A stretch of 64,000 nucleotides of DNA from contig NZ_CP009048.1 in the NCBI RefSeq assembly GCF_000746525.1, forward strand, positions 471,001-535,000. Reading direction: 5' to 3'. Shown here piece by piece: positions 19,532 through 30,855 of this stretch; positions within the stretch are counted from its first letter, which is position 1; every line of letters starts with the position of its first letter. This DNA comes from Pseudomonas alkylphenolica. Its GTDB lineage: Bacteria > Pseudomonadota > Gammaproteobacteria > Pseudomonadales > Pseudomonadaceae. Below the pieces are notes generated by a model that saw nothing but the letters and a program-made list of their open reading frames with translations, searched no databases and was not told where the DNA came from. A program made the translations under genes and the position numbers.

Positions 19532-20799
19532 GTCACTAACCTGCGCTGGAAGAGTTCACGGAAGACCGGATAGATATCGCCGGCCGACACCAGCTGCTGC
19601 TGGGCGAACGTATCGGCAAAGGCTTCGCCGATGCGTTCATATTCGAACCACAATGCCTGATGTTCGCGGGGGGTGATCTCAACGTAAGTGTAGTACTGGA
19701 CGAACGGCATGATCTGCTTGGTGAGGATTTCGCGGCAGATCGGTGAATCATCGTTCCAGTTGTCGCCGTCAGAGGCTTGGGCGGCATAGATGTTCCATTC
19801 ATTGGCCGGGTAGCGTTCGGCCATGATTTCCTGCATCAGTTTAAGGGCGCTGGAGACGATGGTGCCGCCGGTTTCCCGGGAGTAGAAGAACTCCTCTTCG
19901 TCGACTTCGCGGGCACTGGTGTGGTGGCGGATGAACACCACTTCGATCTTGTCGTAGTTGCGCTTGAGAAACAGGTACAAAAGGATGAAAAAGCGCTTGG
20001 CGATGTCTTTGGTGGCCTGGGTCATGGATCCGGAAACGTCCATCAGGCAGAACATCACCGCTTTCGAGCTGGGGTTGGGTTGCTTGATCAGCAAGTTGTA
20101 TTTGAGGTCGAAGGTGTCGAGGAAAGGTACGCGGTTTATACGTGCGCTCAAACGCTCAATTTCGGCTTCTATTTCCTGAATATCGCCGAAATTGTCTGGT
20201 TCTTCCCGTTTAAGTCGCGCCAGTTCCTCTTGCGCTACACGCAGCTTGGCGCGGCTGCTGCCAGACAAGGCGATGCGTCGGGCGTGAGCCGAACGCAGCG
20301 TGCGGATGATGTTGATGCGCGACGGGTTGCCTTCGTTGCTGATACCGGCTCGCACGGTCTTGAAGGTGTCAGTGCCGGCCAGATGGCGTTTGACCAGGTT
20401 GGGCAACTCCAGGTCCTCGAACATGAATTCGAGAAATTCCTCCTGGGTAATCTGGAAGACGAATTCGTCCATGCCCTCGCCGGAATTGCCGGCCTTGCCT
20501 CGCCCACCGCCGCCACCGCCACCCTGTGGCCGGGCGATGTGTTCGCCGGCGGTGAATTCCTTGTTGCCTGGGTGGACCACGGTCTGCTTGCCGCCGCGGC
20601 CGTGGTGAAGCACCGGTTCGTCGATATCACGACCGGGAATGCTGATCTGCTCACCATGCTCCATGTCGGTAATGGAGCGGCGACTTACGGCCTCCTCGAC
20701 GGCTTTCTTGATGTGGTCACGGTAACGCCGCAGGAAACGCTGGCGGTTGACCGTGCTCTTGTTCTTGCCGTTCAGGCGTCGGTCGATCACATAGCTCAT
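19528..20799 (-). CDS. DUF444 family protein (YeaH-like)
   Basis: A 423-residue DUF444 protein, middle member of the prkA-yeaH-spoVR module. It has an N-terminal [21 protein letters not shown] signature region, a glycine-rich patch ([11 protein letters not shown] near residue 95-105), and a C-terminal von Willebrand A-like fold with the MIDAS-type sequence MDVSGSMTQ. Such proteins often partner an AAA+ ATPase, here probably PrkA. The biochemical role is unknown. Four-base overlap with the SpoVR gene. Confidence 0.93.
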   Translation of the reverse strand: MSYVIDRRLNGKNKSTVNRQRFLRRYRDHIKKAVEEAVSRRSITDMEHGEQISIPGRDIDEPVLHHGRGGKQTVVHPGNKEFTAGEHIARPQGGGGGGGRGKAGNSGEGMDEFVFQITQEEFLEFMFEDLELPNLVKRHLAGTDTFKTVRAGISNEGNPSRINIIRTLRSAHARRIALSGSSRAKLRVAQEELARLKREEPDNFGDIQEIEAEIERLSARINRVPFLDTFDLKYNLLIKQPNPSSKAVMFCLMDVSGSMTQATKDIAKRFFILLYLFLKRNYDKIEVVFIRHHTSAREVDEEEFFYSRETGGTIVSSALKLMQEIMAERYPANEWNIYAAQASDGDNWNDDSPICREILTKQIMPFVQYYTYVEITPREHQALWFEYERIGEAFADTFAQQQLVSAGDIYPVFRELFQRRLVT

Positions 20800-20831
20800 A
20801 GGCCCCTCCGGGGAGCTGAAGACTCAAGCTT

Positions 20832-20888
20832 CAAGCCGCAAGCCGGGCCAGGCGGCTGACAAGAGCCTGGCGCAGAGCTTGCGGCTTG
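20832..20888. repeat. Inverted repeat between prkA and yeaH
   Basis: CAAGCCGCAAGC (20832-20843) is repeated as its exact complement at 20877-20888, leaving a 33-base loop. The sequence differs from the REP family seen elsewhere in the window. It lies in the 104-base gap between prkA and the yeaH-like gene, where a hairpin could set their relative mRNA levels. Confidence 0.75.
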
Positions 20889-20903
20889 CCACTTACAGCT
20901 CGG

Positions 20904-22826
20904 TCACTGCGATTTTCTGACCCGCAGGTACCATTCCGAGAGCAGCCGAACTTGCTTGTCTGTGTAGCCGCGTTCCACCATTCGAGTGACGAAGTCGTTG
21001 TGTTTCTGTTGATCCTCTTTGCTCGCCTTGGCGTTGAAGCTGATGACCGGTAGCAGGTCTTCGGTGTTGGAGAACATTTTCTTCTCGATCACTACCCGCA
21101 GTTTTTCGTAGCTGAGCCAGGTCGGGTTCTTGCCGTTGTTGTTGGCCCGGGCGCGCAACACGAAGTTGACGATCTCGTTGCGGAAATCCTTCGGATTGCT
21201 GATGCCCGCCGGTTTCTCGATTTTTTCCAGCTCTTCGTTGAGGGCGATGCGGTTGAGAATTTCGCCGGTTTCCGGGTCGCGGTACTCCTGGTCCTGGATC
21301 CAGAAGTCGGCGTACAGCACGTAGCGGTCGAAGATGTTCTGTCCGTACTCGCTGTAGGACTCCAGGTAAGCCGTCTGGATTTCCTTGCCGATGAACTCGA
21401 TGTAACGCGGTGCCAGGTACTCTTTCAGGTAGCGCAGGTAGCGCTCGCGCACTTCGGCCGGGAACTGTTCCTGTTCGATCTGCTGCTCCAGCACGTAGAG
21501 CAAGTGCACCGGGTTGGCAGCGATCTCGTGAGGATCGAAGTTGAACACCTTCGACAGGATCTTGAAGGCGAAGCGGGTCGACAGGCCGTTCATGCCTTCG
21601 TCCACCCCGGCAGCGTCGCGGTATTCCTGGATCGATTTGGCTTTGGGGTCGGTGTCTTTGAGATTTTCGCCGTCGTAGACGCGCATCTTCGAATAGATGT
21701 TCGAGTTTTCCGGCTCTTTGAGTCGCGACAGCACGGTGAACTGGGCGAGCATCTTCAGGGTGTCAGGTGCGCAATGGGCCTTGGCCAGCGAGCTGTTGAA
21801 CAGCAGTTTGTCGTAGATCTTGATCTCGTCGCTGACCCGCAGGCAGTAAGGCACCTTGACGATGTAGATCCGGTCGATGAACGCTTCGTTGTTCTTGTTG
21901 TTGCGGAAGCTGTGCCATTCCGATTCGTTGGAGTGGGCCAGCAGGATCCCGGAATAGGGGATCGAACCAAGGCCTTCGGTACTGTTGTAGTTACCTTCCT
22001 GGGTGGCAGTCAGCAGCGGGTGCAGAACCTTGATGGGCGCCTTGAACATCTCGACGAATTCCATCAGGCCCTGGTTGGCCCGGCACAGTGCGCCCGAGTA
22101 GCTGTAGGCGTCGGCGTCGTTCTGTGGGTATTCCTCGAGTTTGCGGATATCGACCTTACCGACCAGGGCGGAAATATCCTGGTTGTTCTCGTCACCCGGT
22201 TCGGTTTTGGCGATGGCGATCTGGTTGAGGATCGACGGGTACAGTTTGACCACCTTGAACTGGCTGATGTCGCCCCCGAACTCGGCCAGTCGCTTGGTCG
22301 CCCAGGGCGACATGATGGTATTCAGGTAACGCCGCGGAATACCGAAGTCTTCTTCGAGAATCGCACCGTCTTCCGTGGCGTTGAACAGCCCCAGAGGCGA
22401 CTCGAAGACCGGTGAGCCCTTGATGGCATAGAAGGGCACCTTCTCCATCAGTTGCTTCAGTTTTTCGGCCAGGGAGGACTTGCCGCCACCCACGGGGCCG
22501 AGCAGGTAGAGGATCTGTTTCTTTTCTTCCAGGCCCTGAGCGGCATGGCGGAAGTAGGAGACGATCTGATCGATGCACTCCTCCATGCCATGGAAGTCCT
22601 CAAAGGACGGATAACGGCGGATCACCTTGTTGGAGAAGATTCGCGACAGCCTTGAGTTGTTCGAGGTGTCGACCAGTTCCGGCTCGCCGATGGCCATCAA
22701 CAGGCGTTCAGCCGCCGACGCGTAAGCACTGCGATCGCTTTTGCAGAGCTCAAGGTACTCTTGCAGCGAAAACTCTTCCTGACGGGTGGACTCGAAACGT
22801 TGTTGGAAGTGGCTAAAAATACTCAT
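20904..22826 (-). CDS. PrkA family serine protein kinase / AAA+ protein (YeaG-like)
   Basis: A 640-residue protein. The N-terminal AAA+ module has Walker A LGPVGGGKSS (residues 109-118), preceded by the PrkA signature. The C-terminal part (from about 400) is the PrkA kinase-like domain. E. coli YeaG, the close relative, is an autophosphorylating kinase linked to nitrogen starvation. ATG at 22826 with an AGCGAGGTG ribosome site is preferred to the longer open frame upstream. It is the first gene of the leftward prkA-yeaH-spoVR module. Confidence 0.95.
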   Translation of the reverse strand: MSIFSHFQQRFESTRQEEFSLQEYLELCKSDRSAYASAAERLLMAIGEPELVDTSNNSRLSRIFSNKVIRRYPSFEDFHGMEECIDQIVSYFRHAAQGLEEKKQILYLLGPVGGGKSSLAEKLKQLMEKVPFYAIKGSPVFESPLGLFNATEDGAILEEDFGIPRRYLNTIMSPWATKRLAEFGGDISQFKVVKLYPSILNQIAIAKTEPGDENNQDISALVGKVDIRKLEEYPQNDADAYSYSGALCRANQGLMEFVEMFKAPIKVLHPLLTATQEGNYNSTEGLGSIPYSGILLAHSNESEWHSFRNNKNNEAFIDRIYIVKVPYCLRVSDEIKIYDKLLFNSSLAKAHCAPDTLKMLAQFTVLSRLKEPENSNIYSKMRVYDGENLKDTDPKAKSIQEYRDAAGVDEGMNGLSTRFAFKILSKVFNFDPHEIAANPVHLLYVLEQQIEQEQFPAEVRERYLRYLKEYLAPRYIEFIGKEIQTAYLESYSEYGQNIFDRYVLYADFWIQDQEYRDPETGEILNRIALNEELEKIEKPAGISNPKDFRNEIVNFVLRARANNNGKNPTWLSYEKLRVVIEKKMFSNTEDLLPVISFNAKASKEDQQKHNDFVTRMVERGYTDKQVRLLSEWYLRVRKSQ

Positions 22827-23108
22827 GACGTCACCTCGCTCGATACGTGGAGCCGACGCCGGATCAGTCAGCTGATGCTGGCATGCAATCGACGAGTGCC
22901 GATTGCTGTATACCCCCCAGAACACCTAGAACTCGCTACCGATGACCCGCACGCCGGTGTACCGGCTCTCCCCTTTTTGGATGGCCTGGGCTTAAGGATA
23001 GTTCGTAATCGGGGAGGTCAAGGGTGGTTGCGCATGAAGTTCGCCATGACCGTTCGTCTGGTCAGGCGCGAGCCCGCACAGGACGCGGGCTGCGGCAGGT
23101 GAAAAAAA

Positions 23109-23438
23109 TTATTCGGCAGTGCCTTGAGCAGTTTCTGCCGGGTACGTGCCACGCCACAGCTCAAAGCCACCGTCGAGGCTGTAGACGTCGGAAAAGCCCT
23201 GGCTGACCAGATAGGCCGCAGCGCTCTGGCTGGAGTTGCCGTGATAGCAGACCACCACAGTGGGGGCGTCGAGGTCGGCGCCGCGGATGAAGTCTGCCAC
23301 CGAATGGTTGTCCAGATGCCTGGAACCGCTGATGTGGCCGAGGGCATAGGTTTGCGGGTCGCGAATATCGACCACGACCGCACCTTGCTCGCGCAGCGCC
23401 TGAGCCTGCTCGGGAGGGATGCGTTTGAATTCGCTCAT
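23109..23438 (-). CDS. glpE: Thiosulfate sulfurtransferase GlpE
   Basis: A 109-residue single-domain rhodanese. The active-site loop is CYHGNSS with catalytic C64, characteristic of GlpE, which passes sulfane sulfur from thiosulfate to cyanide or thiols such as thioredoxin. [13 protein letters not shown] is the conserved N-terminal rhodanese motif. It is followed by a GC hairpin (about 23070-23090, AGCCCGC/GCGGGCT) without a T tract. It lies 14 bases downstream of apaH. Confidence 0.93.
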   Translation of the reverse strand: MSEFKRIPPEQAQALREQGAVVVDIRDPQTYALGHISGSRHLDNHSVADFIRGADLDAPTVVVCYHGNSSQSAAAYLVSQGFSDVYSLDGGFELWRGTYPAETAQGTAE

Positions 23439-23452
23439 GGGTACGGTTTCCT

Positions 23453-24328
23453 TCAGGACTGGTCGCTTATTCTAGCGGGTTGTGCTGGCGCGGGTAGAGG
23501 GCGCGGTGTGCCTTCGTCGGTGCAATCGCAGCGATGCAATTGGCCGTTATCGACGTTGTACAGGGTCATTGCACCGCCCCAGACGCAGCCGGTGTCCAGG
23601 GCAATCACACCTGGCTCCTTGCAGCGGCCTTCAAGCGCCGCCCAGTGGCCAAAGATGATCTTCACATGCCGTGAGCGCCGCCCTTTATGGGCGAACCACG
23701 GCTTGTAGCCCGGCGGGGCGGTCTCGACACCTTCTTTGCCCTTGAGGTCGAGCTTGCCTTCACTGGTGCAAAAGCGCATGCGGGTGAAGTAGTTGGTGAT
23801 CACCCGCAGGCGGGTTACGCCACTGAGATCCTTGCTCCACTTGTTCGGCTCATTGCCGTACATGCCGTCCAGGTAGGGCTTGAGGCGGTTGTCGTCGCGC
23901 AGCACTTCCTCGACCTCGCTCGCCAGCTCCAGCGCCTTGCCCAGGGTCCACTGCGGTGGAATGCCAGCATGGACCAGGACTACGCCACGCTGCTCGTCGT
24001 AGTGCAGCAGTTTTTGCCGTCGCAACCAGTCAAGCAGTTCGTCAGCGTCCGGCGCCTGGAGAATCTCGAGCAGGGTGTCGCTCTTTTTCAGGCGCTCGAT
24101 GTTGTGCCAGGCCGCCAGCAGGTGAAGGTCGTGGTTGCCCAGCACACACACCAGTGAGTCGCGGATGGAGTACAGGAAGCGCAGGGTTTCCAACGACTCC
24201 GGGCCACGGTTGACCAGGTCACCCACCAGCCACAGACGGTCGACGGCGGGGTTGAAGTTGACCCGCTCAAGCAGGCACTTGAGCGGTTGCAGGCACCCTT
24301 GCAAGTCACCTACTGCGTACACCGCCAT
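23453..24328 (-). CDS. apaH: Symmetrical bis(5'-nucleosyl)-tetraphosphatase ApaH
   Basis: A 291-residue calcineurin-like phosphoesterase that splits Ap4A into two ADP and also removes Np4 caps from RNA. The metal-binding motifs appear in order: GDLQG (near residue 7), GDLVNRGP (near 36) and GNHD (near 64), with further His residues downstream. The start ATG shares one base with the apaG stop (TAATG), so translation is probably coupled. Confidence 0.96.
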   Translation of the reverse strand: MAVYAVGDLQGCLQPLKCLLERVNFNPAVDRLWLVGDLVNRGPESLETLRFLYSIRDSLVCVLGNHDLHLLAAWHNIERLKKSDTLLEILQAPDADELLDWLRRQKLLHYDEQRGVVLVHAGIPPQWTLGKALELASEVEEVLRDDNRLKPYLDGMYGNEPNKWSKDLSGVTRLRVITNYFTRMRFCTSEGKLDLKGKEGVETAPPGYKPWFAHKGRRSRHVKIIFGHWAALEGRCKEPGVIALDTGCVWGGAMTLYNVDNGQLHRCDCTDEGTPRPLPAPAQPARISDQS

Positions 24329-24708
24329 TAGTGCAGGGCTCCGGGAACGGCCAGGCGGAACGGGGCGATGATGGCCTCGAAGCGTTTACCGTCTTCGGCG
24401 AACATCTGGTAGCTGCCCTGCATGGTGCCGACCTGGGTGCTGATCACTGCGCCACTGCTGTAGGTATGGCTCTTGCCGGGTTCGATCAGCGGTTGCTGAC
24501 CGATCACGCCGGCGCCCTTTACCTCTTCGACCTGACCATCGCCATTGGTGATCAGCCAGTGACGCGACATCAGTTTGGCCGGCACCGATCCATTGTTCTG
24601 CACGGTAATGGTATAGGCGAAGGCGAAACGCTCGTTTTCGGGGTCGGATTGTTCTTTGAGAAAGCGGGTCACGACGCTGACGTCGATCTGGTAGCGGGGA
24701 TCAGACAT
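24328..24708 (-). CDS. apaG: ApaG protein (Co2+/Mg2+ efflux-associated, DUF525)
   Basis: A 126-residue protein with the FN3-like ApaG fold. Conserved motifs are [25 protein letters not shown], the glycine-rich [16 protein letters not shown] and GSYQM. The name reflects linkage to apaH; a direct enzymatic role is not established. It sits in the standard rsmA-apaG-apaH order. Confidence 0.95.
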   Translation of the reverse strand: MSDPRYQIDVSVVTRFLKEQSDPENERFAFAYTITVQNNGSVPAKLMSRHWLITNGDGQVEEVKGAGVIGQQPLIEPGKSHTYSSGAVISTQVGTMQGSYQMFAEDGKRFEAIIAPFRLAVPGALH

Positions 24709-24776
24709 GCAAGGGGCCTTGGAAGCAGACGCGGATACGGCAATTGCGTCCAGTCTAGGCTATTGGCGGGGTTGCC

Positions 24777-24802
24777 GGCCAGTCATGCGGGCATGACTGG
24801 CC
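24777..24802 (-). terminator. Perfect 12-bp hairpin after rsmA
   Basis: GGCCAGTCATGC (24777-24788) pairs with GCATGACTGGCC (24791-24802), leaving two central bases. It sits about 12 bases past the rsmA stop, in the 105-base gap before apaG. There is no T tract, so it may be an mRNA stabiliser or a partial terminator rather than a full stop. The two-base loop means the top pairs must open. Confidence 0.6.
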
Positions 24803-24813
24803 GTTGCAGCAGC

Positions 24814-25620
24814 TTAGTGGCTGCCTTGTTGCTCGGCCAGCTTGTCAGCCAGGCGGACGAAGGCGGCCAGGTCCAACTGCTCCGGGCGCAGGCTGCCGTC
24901 GACGCCAGCGGCTTCGATGGCTTCGCTGCTGAGCAGGGCCTTGAGGGAATTGCGCAGGGTCTTGCGGCGTTGGTTGAAGGCTTCGCGGACGATGCGCTCA
25001 AGCAGGCGGTGATCCTTGGCCGGGAACGGCAGGGTTTCGTGGGGAACCAGGCGTACGATGGCCGAGTCGACCTTCGGTGGCGGATTGAACGCACCGGGGC
25101 CGACGTTGAACAGATGCTCGACCCGGCAGTGGTACTGAACCATGATCGACAGGCGGCCCCAGTCGCCACCCCCGGGACCTGCAGCCAGGCGCTCGACCAC
25201 TTCCTTCTGCAGCATGAAGTGCATGTCGCGGATCAGCTCGGCATTGGCCAGCAGGTGGAAGATCAGTGGCGTGGAGATGTTGTACGGCAGGTTGCCGACC
25301 ACGCGCAGGCTGTTTGGCGCGGCGCCCAGGCTGGTGAAGTCGAACTTCAGGGCGTCGCCCTGGTGCAGGCGGAAGTTGTCGCGGCCAGCGAATTGCTGGT
25401 TGAGGATCGGCACCAGGTCCTTGTCCAGCTCGACCACGTCAAGCTGTGCGCCGCTGCCCAGCAGGCCTTCGGTCAGGGCGCCCTGGCCCGGGCCGATTTC
25501 CAGCATGCGATCGCCCGCCTTGGCGTGGATCGAGCGCAGGATGCGGTCAATGACCCCGGCATCGTGCAGGAAGTTCTGGCCGAAGCGCTTGCGCGCCCGG
25601 TGTTGGTATTGCTCACTCAT
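24814..25620 (-). CDS. rsmA: 16S rRNA (adenine1518/1519-N6)-dimethyltransferase RsmA (KsgA)
   Basis: A 268-residue methyltransferase that dimethylates two adjacent adenines near the 16S 3' end during 30S assembly. The N-terminal [10 protein letters not shown] motif precedes the SAM-binding LEIGPGQG (residues 40-47), and the catalytic NLPYNIS motif IV follows. The start overlaps the pdxA stop by four bases, a typical coupled arrangement. Confidence 0.97.
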   Translation of the reverse strand: MSEQYQHRARKRFGQNFLHDAGVIDRILRSIHAKAGDRMLEIGPGQGALTEGLLGSGAQLDVVELDKDLVPILNQQFAGRDNFRLHQGDALKFDFTSLGAAPNSLRVVGNLPYNISTPLIFHLLANAELIRDMHFMLQKEVVERLAAGPGGGDWGRLSIMVQYHCRVEHLFNVGPGAFNPPPKVDSAIVRLVPHETLPFPAKDHRLLERIVREAFNQRRKTLRNSLKALLSSEAIEAAGVDGSLRPEQLDLAAFVRLADKLAEQQGSH

Positions 25621-26606
25621 AGTCGGGTCTCGGCCATCTGGTAGGCGGTTTCCAGGGCGACTTGCAGGCTGCCGGTGTCAATCTTGCCGCTGCCGGCCAG
25701 ATCCAGGGCGGTGCCGTGATCGACCGACGTGCGGATGATCGGCAGGCCCAGAGTCACGTTGACGGCGGCGCCAAAGCCCTTGTACTTGAGTACGGGCAAG
25801 CCCTGGTCGTGGTACATCGCCAGCACTGCGTCGCAGTGCTCCAGATATTTGGGGGTAAACAGGGTATCGGCAGGCAACGGGCCGCGCAGGTCCATGCCTT
25901 CGCTGCGCAGGCGCGCCAATGTGGGTTCGATGGTGTCGATTTCTTCATGGCCAAGGTGGCCACCTTCACCGGCGTGCGGGTTCAGGCCGCAGACCAGGAT
26001 GCGCGGATTGGCAATGCCGAACTTCTGTTGCAGGTCGGCGTGCAGGATCCGCGTGACGCGTTCCAGGCGTTCCGGGGTGATGGCGTCGGCTACATCGCGC
26101 AGGGGCAGGTGAGTGGTCACCAGGGCTACGCGCAAGCCGCGAGTGGCCAACATCATCACCACTTGCGCGGTGCCGGTGAGATCGGCGAGAAATTCGGTGT
26201 GGCCGGAAAAGGCGATACCGCTCTCGTTGATCACACCCTTGTGCACAGGCGCGGTGATCATCCCGGCAAAATGCCCGTCCAGGCAGCCTTGGCCTGCGCG
26301 GGTCAGGGTTTCCAGAACGAAAGCGGCATTGGCCTTGTCCAGCTGGCCAGCCACCACCGGGTTCTGCAGCGGCGTGTCCCAGACATACAGGCTACCGGCT
26401 GGAGCAGGCTGGTCAGGAAGGGTGTCGAGGCTGACCGGGAGCAGATTGACAGCCACACCCAGCTGCGTGGCCCGCTCGGCGAGCAGGTCACGGCTGGTGA
26501 TGGCAATCAGGGGGTGAGGCTGGGCTTGCGCGGCGAGCAGCAGGCACAGGTCGGGACCTATACCGGCCGGCTCACCGGGTGTGAGGGCGAAGCGCTGAAG
26601 TTTCAC
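25617..26606 (-). CDS. pdxA: 4-hydroxythreonine-4-phosphate dehydrogenase PdxA
   Basis: A 329-residue NAD-dependent enzyme of pyridoxal-phosphate synthesis. It starts [15 protein letters not shown]. The metal-binding histidines are in APVHKGVI and [10 protein letters not shown], in HPLR-type and [10 protein letters not shown] motifs, and in a late [15 protein letters not shown] segment. The start codon is GTG at 26606, overlapping the surA stop by four bases. The cluster surA-pdxA-rsmA-apaG-apaH is conserved across gamma-proteobacteria. Confidence 0.97.
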   Translation of the reverse strand: MKLQRFALTPGEPAGIGPDLCLLLAAQAQPHPLIAITSRDLLAERATQLGVAVNLLPVSLDTLPDQPAPAGSLYVWDTPLQNPVVAGQLDKANAAFVLETLTRAGQGCLDGHFAGMITAPVHKGVINESGIAFSGHTEFLADLTGTAQVVMMLATRGLRVALVTTHLPLRDVADAITPERLERVTRILHADLQQKFGIANPRILVCGLNPHAGEGGHLGHEEIDTIEPTLARLRSEGMDLRGPLPADTLFTPKYLEHCDAVLAMYHDQGLPVLKYKGFGAAVNVTLGLPIIRTSVDHGTALDLAGSGKIDTGSLQVALETAYQMAETRL

Positions 26607-27925
26607 TGGGAGGCCTGATCGGCGCCAGGAAGCTTGATTTCAACGTAGGCTTCGTCCCGGATCTGACGCAGCCAGGTTTGCAGCTCTTCGTCGTACTTGC
26701 GGTTACGCAGTACGTTCATCGCTTGTTGCTCACGGGCTTGCTCGGTGCTGTCAGTGGCGCGACGGCCGATGACTTCAAGGACGTGCCAGCCGTACTGGGT
26801 TTTGAACGGCTTGGTGACCTGACCCTGCTGGGCAGTGGCCATTTCTTCACGGAACTCGGGCACCAGGGCATTCGGGTCGATCCAGTTCAGGTCGCCACCG
26901 TTGAGAGCCGAACCCGGGTCTTCGGAGTAGCTCTTCGCCAGTTGGGCGAAATCTTCACCGTTCTGGATGCGCTCGTAGAGTTTCTCTGCCAGTGCTTTGG
27001 TAGCCGCTTCGCTGCGGATCTCGCTAGGCTTGATCAGGATATGGCGAACGTGCACTTCGTCACGCACCATGGTCTGGCCGCCACGCTTTTCCTGCAGCTT
27101 GAGGATGATGAAGCCGCCTGGTGTACGGACAGGCTCGGTGACATCGCCCACCGACATGGCGCTGAGCATACGGTCGAAAGGTGGTGGCAGCTGAGCCGCT
27201 TTACGCCAGCCCATCTCACCGCCTTCCAGCGCGCTTTCGCTTGCCGAACGGGCGATCGCCAGTTGAGCGAAGTCGGCACCCTGCTTGAGCTGCAGGTAAA
27301 CCTGTTCTGCTTGCTTGGCTGCGGCCTGGATGGCGGTCGAATCAGCGCGTTCCGGGGTAGGGATCAGGATGTTGGCCAGGCGGAACTCTTCCGACAGCTG
27401 CATCTTGCCCATGTCCGAGGCGAGGAAGTTCTTCACTTCCTGCTCCGACACCTGAATGCGCTCGGCGACACGACGCTGACGCACGCGGCTGATGATCATC
27501 TCGCGACGTACCTGCTCGCGAGCATCGTCATAGGACAGACCGTCGCGGGCCAGGGCCGCGCGGAACTGCTCCAGGTTCATGCCATTGCGCTGGGCGATGG
27601 TGCCGATGGCCTGGTTCAGCTCTTCGTCGGTGATGCGGATGCCGGAGCGGTCGCCGATCTGCAGTTGCAGGTTTTCGACGATCAGGCGTTCAAGCACCTG
27701 TTGATCGAGCACGCTAGCAGGTGGCACGGAGCCACCACGCTTGGCGATGGTCTGCTGGACTTCACGCACGCGGCTGTCCAGTTGGCTCTTCATCACCACG
27801 TCGTTGTCGACGATGGCCACAACGCTGTCCAGGGTTTGCACGGCGGCATGCGCCGTGCTGCTCAGCAATACAGCGCCCAGCAGCAGCGGGCGCAGACAAT
27901 CAGTAAGCTTGGTCTTCACGTTCAC
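26603..27925 (-). CDS. surA: Periplasmic peptidyl-prolyl isomerase/chaperone SurA
   Basis: A 440-residue chaperone that escorts outer-membrane proteins, LptD among them, to the Bam complex. A signal peptide ([18 protein letters not shown]) leads into the SurA N-terminal domain. Two parvulin domains follow: one near residues 175-275 ([17 protein letters not shown]) and one near 285-385 ([12 protein letters not shown], then GGDLNWIDP). The upstream start is GTG at 27925, which overlaps the lptD 3' end by 26 bases; a second GTG at 27919 is also possible. Overlap with lptD makes coupled expression likely. Confidence 0.96.
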   Translation of the reverse strand: MNVKTKLTDCLRPLLLGAVLLSSTAHAAVQTLDSVVAIVDNDVVMKSQLDSRVREVQQTIAKRGGSVPPASVLDQQVLERLIVENLQLQIGDRSGIRITDEELNQAIGTIAQRNGMNLEQFRAALARDGLSYDDAREQVRREMIISRVRQRRVAERIQVSEQEVKNFLASDMGKMQLSEEFRLANILIPTPERADSTAIQAAAKQAEQVYLQLKQGADFAQLAIARSASESALEGGEMGWRKAAQLPPPFDRMLSAMSVGDVTEPVRTPGGFIILKLQEKRGGQTMVRDEVHVRHILIKPSEIRSEAATKALAEKLYERIQNGEDFAQLAKSYSEDPGSALNGGDLNWIDPNALVPEFREEMATAQQGQVTKPFKTQYGWHVLEVIGRRATDSTEQAREQQAMNVLRNRKYDEELQTWLRQIRDEAYVEIKLPGADQASQ

Positions 27926-30710
27926 GATAACCTTGAATGCCTTTGTCGAGGAAAGACTCGACCTTATTGCCCACTACGCCGCCGAGGCCTTTCAGCACAA
28001 CCTGCAGGAAGACGCCGTGGTCACCTTTTTCGTTTTGCGGAGTTGCCTGGCTGAAATCGTCGTAGTCAATCCAGTAACGGTTGATCAGACGCAGCTTCCA
28101 GCAGCAGTTGTCGTACTCGAAACCACCGAATGCTTCCAGGGTACGGTTGCGGTTGTAGTCGTGCTGCCAGCGGGCGATCGCGGTCCACTGCGGAACGATC
28201 GGCCACATGACCGAGAAGTCATGTTGCTGGATCTTGTAGTAGTCCTTGATGTAGTTCGCGTCGCCTGGCTTGCCGTAGTCACCACCCCCGACTTGCCATT
28301 GGCCAGTTGAGCTGTTGTAAATGACCATGTCGTTACGGTAACGGTAGCCGAGGTTGACGACCTTGTTGACGTCGTCTTCAGGCTGGTAGTGGAACATCGC
28401 GCTGCCCGAGCGGGTGCTGCGGCTGTCCGGGTCCCAGTTGAAGTCGGAGTTGAAGCGCCAGTCGCGGTTGTAGCGGTATTGGTATTCCAGCGCATAGGGA
28501 GAAACATCCGACTGTGCATCTTTGCGGTCTTCAAACGAGACGCCAGGCAATTGAACCTTGCGGTCTTTGAAGTACAGCGCTTGGCCGACGCTCAAGCGTT
28601 GACGTTCGAAGCCGTTGTCTTCGATCCAGCGGTTGGTTACACCCAGAGACAGCTTGTTTTCGTCGCCGATACGGTCGTTGCCGGAGAAACGGTTGTCGCG
28701 GAACAGCGAGGCGTAGTTGAACGTCGTTTCGCTGGTGTCGAAGACCGGAATGTCACGCTGGTCTTCATTCGGGACGTAAAGGTAGTACAGACGCGGTTCC
28801 AGGGTCTGACGGTAGTTTTTGCCGAACCACTGGGTATTGCGGTCAAAGTACAAGCCGCTGTCGACGCTGAAGATTGGTACGTTACGATTTTGCGTACTGC
28901 CGAACTTGCCAAAGTCTGCCGACTGGCCAGCAGACTGCTGTTTGCCCAGGCTGTCCAGATCAAGATCATAATGCGTAGACGCGTACTTCAGCGATGGCGT
29001 CAGGTAGCCGTAGGTCGCTGTCAGAGGCAGGCTGATTTTTGGCGCTGCATGCAGACGGGTGCCGTTTGCACGTGCGAGGCCAGTAACGTTCTGGTCGATA
29101 CGACCACCATCCTGGCGCACGCTTCTATCAATGTTGCCGTCTTCGTCGAATACGGTTCCGCTTTTCAGATCACGATCGAATCGAACTGCTTCAGTCTCAT
29201 AACTGAAGTCAAAGCCACCCGGATGATAAGGCAGCATGCCGTTGATGGTGATTTGCGGCAGCTTGTCATAAGGGGTGATCTGCGAAATGGTCGCCAGCTC
29301 AAAGGACTGTACGTTCAAGCGCGCAGTGTAGCTGTCGCCACGCCAGCTCAACGCACCTTGCTGATTGAGGAAGTCAGTGCTTTCGACGCCAATCTGATCC
29401 GATTCCAGATCCTGGAAGTAGAACGGATCGCTGATGTCGGTGTAGTCGACTTCAGTCAGCAGGCGCTCGTCAAGACCGCCCTTGTGTTGCCAGTTGACCA
29501 TCCAGCGTTTTTCTTCGTAGTCCGTCTGCAGCTTGCGATCGTCATTCTCGTCATTCAGGAAAGCACCACCAAACTGACCTTCGCTGGACTTGGTCAGGTA
29601 GCGGAACTCGCCTTCCATCAACAGGCCGCGATCGGCCATGTAGCGTGGATACAAGGTGGCGTCGTAGTTTGGCGCCAGGTTGAAGTAGTACGGCGTGACC
29701 AGCATGAAGCCGGTGTCACTGCTGGTACTGAACGATGGCGGCAGGAAGCCGGATTGGCGGCGGTCGTCGATCGGGAAGTAGATATACGGCGTGTAGAACA
29801 CCGGAATATCCTTGACCCGCAGGGTGACGTTGGTCGCGGTACCGAAACCGGTGGCCGGGTTCAGGGTGATGTTGTTGCCCTTGAGCTGCCAGGCGTTGCT
29901 GTTCGGCTCACAGGTGGTGTAGGTACCATCCTTGAGGCGGATGATGGCGTTCTCGGCGCGCTTGGCGTACAGCGCGCTACCGCGGATGCGCGACTTGTGC
30001 ATCACGTATTCGGCGTTGTCGACCTTGGCTTCACCGGTGTCGAGCTGAATGTCGGCATGGTCGCCGACCACCAGCGAACCGTTGTCACGGATCTTCACGT
30101 TGCCGGCGAGTTCGCCACGATTCTCGGCCTGGTACAGGTTGGCCTCGTCGGCTTCAACCTGCATGCTGCCCTGGCGCATGACCACATCACCGGCGAGGGT
30201 GGCGATCTGCTGCTCTTGCTGGTAGCGGGACACCTTGGCGCCGATGAAGGTCGGGGCTTCATCCTTTGGCGTGGTGTCATCCATGCCCGGACGGGTCGGC
30301 TCGATATAGGCGCCGGCACAGTACGGCCCGGTTTCGGCGAGCTGGGCAGGGGTCAGCTGATCACGCGGAACCCAGTCCAGGTGGCTGTAGTCGGCGCTGC
30401 GGGATTTCAGCACACGGCCTTTGCTCTCGGTAACGAGCATCGGGCCCTTGCCGGCCTCTTCGACGGCTTCGCCGGTCTCAGCGGTGGCTTCACCCGTCGA
30501 GCTGGCAGCTGCACCCGGATGCACCGGACGAGGCGGCAGCGCGGCAGCATTGGCTTTGGGCTTGCAGTCCCAGCCTCCGGCAGCGGACACTTGGCAGTCG
30601 AATTGCTCTGCGGCGACCACATACGAGGTGGCCAGAGGTTGCAGCGCCAGCAGACCGCCGGTGACCAGCAACGGGAATTTTTTACGAAACGCGGGGGATT
30701 TCAATGCCAT
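27900..30710 (-). CDS. lptD: LPS-assembly outer-membrane protein LptD
   Basis: A 936-residue outer-membrane translocon that, with LptE, places LPS in the outer leaflet; essential in most Gram-negatives. A signal peptide ending near AEQ is followed by two N-terminal cysteines (C39, C49) and an OstA jellyroll (about 180-300). The 26-strand barrel carries the adjacent C-terminal pair C869-C870, the cysteines that form the two inter-domain disulfides. ATG at 30710 gives the family start [12 protein letters not shown]; the open frame upstream is not family-like. Only 70 bases before the ATG lies the 3' end of a group II intron read in the same direction. Confidence 0.97.
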   Translation of the reverse strand: MALKSPAFRKKFPLLVTGGLLALQPLATSYVVAAEQFDCQVSAAGGWDCKPKANAAALPPRPVHPGAAASSTGEATAETGEAVEEAGKGPMLVTESKGRVLKSRSADYSHLDWVPRDQLTPAQLAETGPYCAGAYIEPTRPGMDDTTPKDEAPTFIGAKVSRYQQEQQIATLAGDVVMRQGSMQVEADEANLYQAENRGELAGNVKIRDNGSLVVGDHADIQLDTGEAKVDNAEYVMHKSRIRGSALYAKRAENAIIRLKDGTYTTCEPNSNAWQLKGNNITLNPATGFGTATNVTLRVKDIPVFYTPYIYFPIDDRRQSGFLPPSFSTSSDTGFMLVTPYYFNLAPNYDATLYPRYMADRGLLMEGEFRYLTKSSEGQFGGAFLNDENDDRKLQTDYEEKRWMVNWQHKGGLDERLLTEVDYTDISDPFYFQDLESDQIGVESTDFLNQQGALSWRGDSYTARLNVQSFELATISQITPYDKLPQITINGMLPYHPGGFDFSYETEAVRFDRDLKSGTVFDEDGNIDRSVRQDGGRIDQNVTGLARANGTRLHAAPKISLPLTATYGYLTPSLKYASTHYDLDLDSLGKQQSAGQSADFGKFGSTQNRNVPIFSVDSGLYFDRNTQWFGKNYRQTLEPRLYYLYVPNEDQRDIPVFDTSETTFNYASLFRDNRFSGNDRIGDENKLSLGVTNRWIEDNGFERQRLSVGQALYFKDRKVQLPGVSFEDRKDAQSDVSPYALEYQYRYNRDWRFNSDFNWDPDSRSTRSGSAMFHYQPEDDVNKVVNLGYRYRNDMVIYNSSTGQWQVGGGDYGKPGDANYIKDYYKIQQHDFSVMWPIVPQWTAIARWQHDYNRNRTLEAFGGFEYDNCCWKLRLINRYWIDYDDFSQATPQNEKGDHGVFLQVVLKGLGGVVGNKVESFLDKGIQGYREREDQAY

Positions 30711-30821
30711 CTTATTAGTCCGGGCTTCCTGCGTGCCATCTGCCCGCGTGTGGGGCCGCACGCCTCTCGATGGTCTGAAAGTCGGGTGGGAACTGACCAT
30801 TACTGGCCAGTTCCCCCCTAA

Positions 30822-30855
30822 GAACCGTACGTGCGCCTTTCAGCGCATACGGCTC
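30822..30855 (-). ncRNA. Group II intron domain V catalytic hairpin
   Basis: The minus-strand sequence starts GAGCCGTATGCGC, has the GAAA loop, and ends GCACGTACGGTTC. This 34-nt hairpin carries the catalytic CGC-type triad region and conserved two-base bulge of bacterial group II introns. It overlaps the last two bases of the maturase stop codon and is followed by domain VI, as expected. Confidence 0.92.

Noticed and set aside
20800..20903. A small gene between yeaH-like and prkA genes
   Set aside because: The 104 bases hold an inverted repeat and no open frame with a ribosome site.
28389..30821. Very long open frame antisense to lptD (810 residues)
   Set aside because: High GC at third positions produces long shadow frames. 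LptD on the other strand has clear family motifs, and the antisense product shows none.
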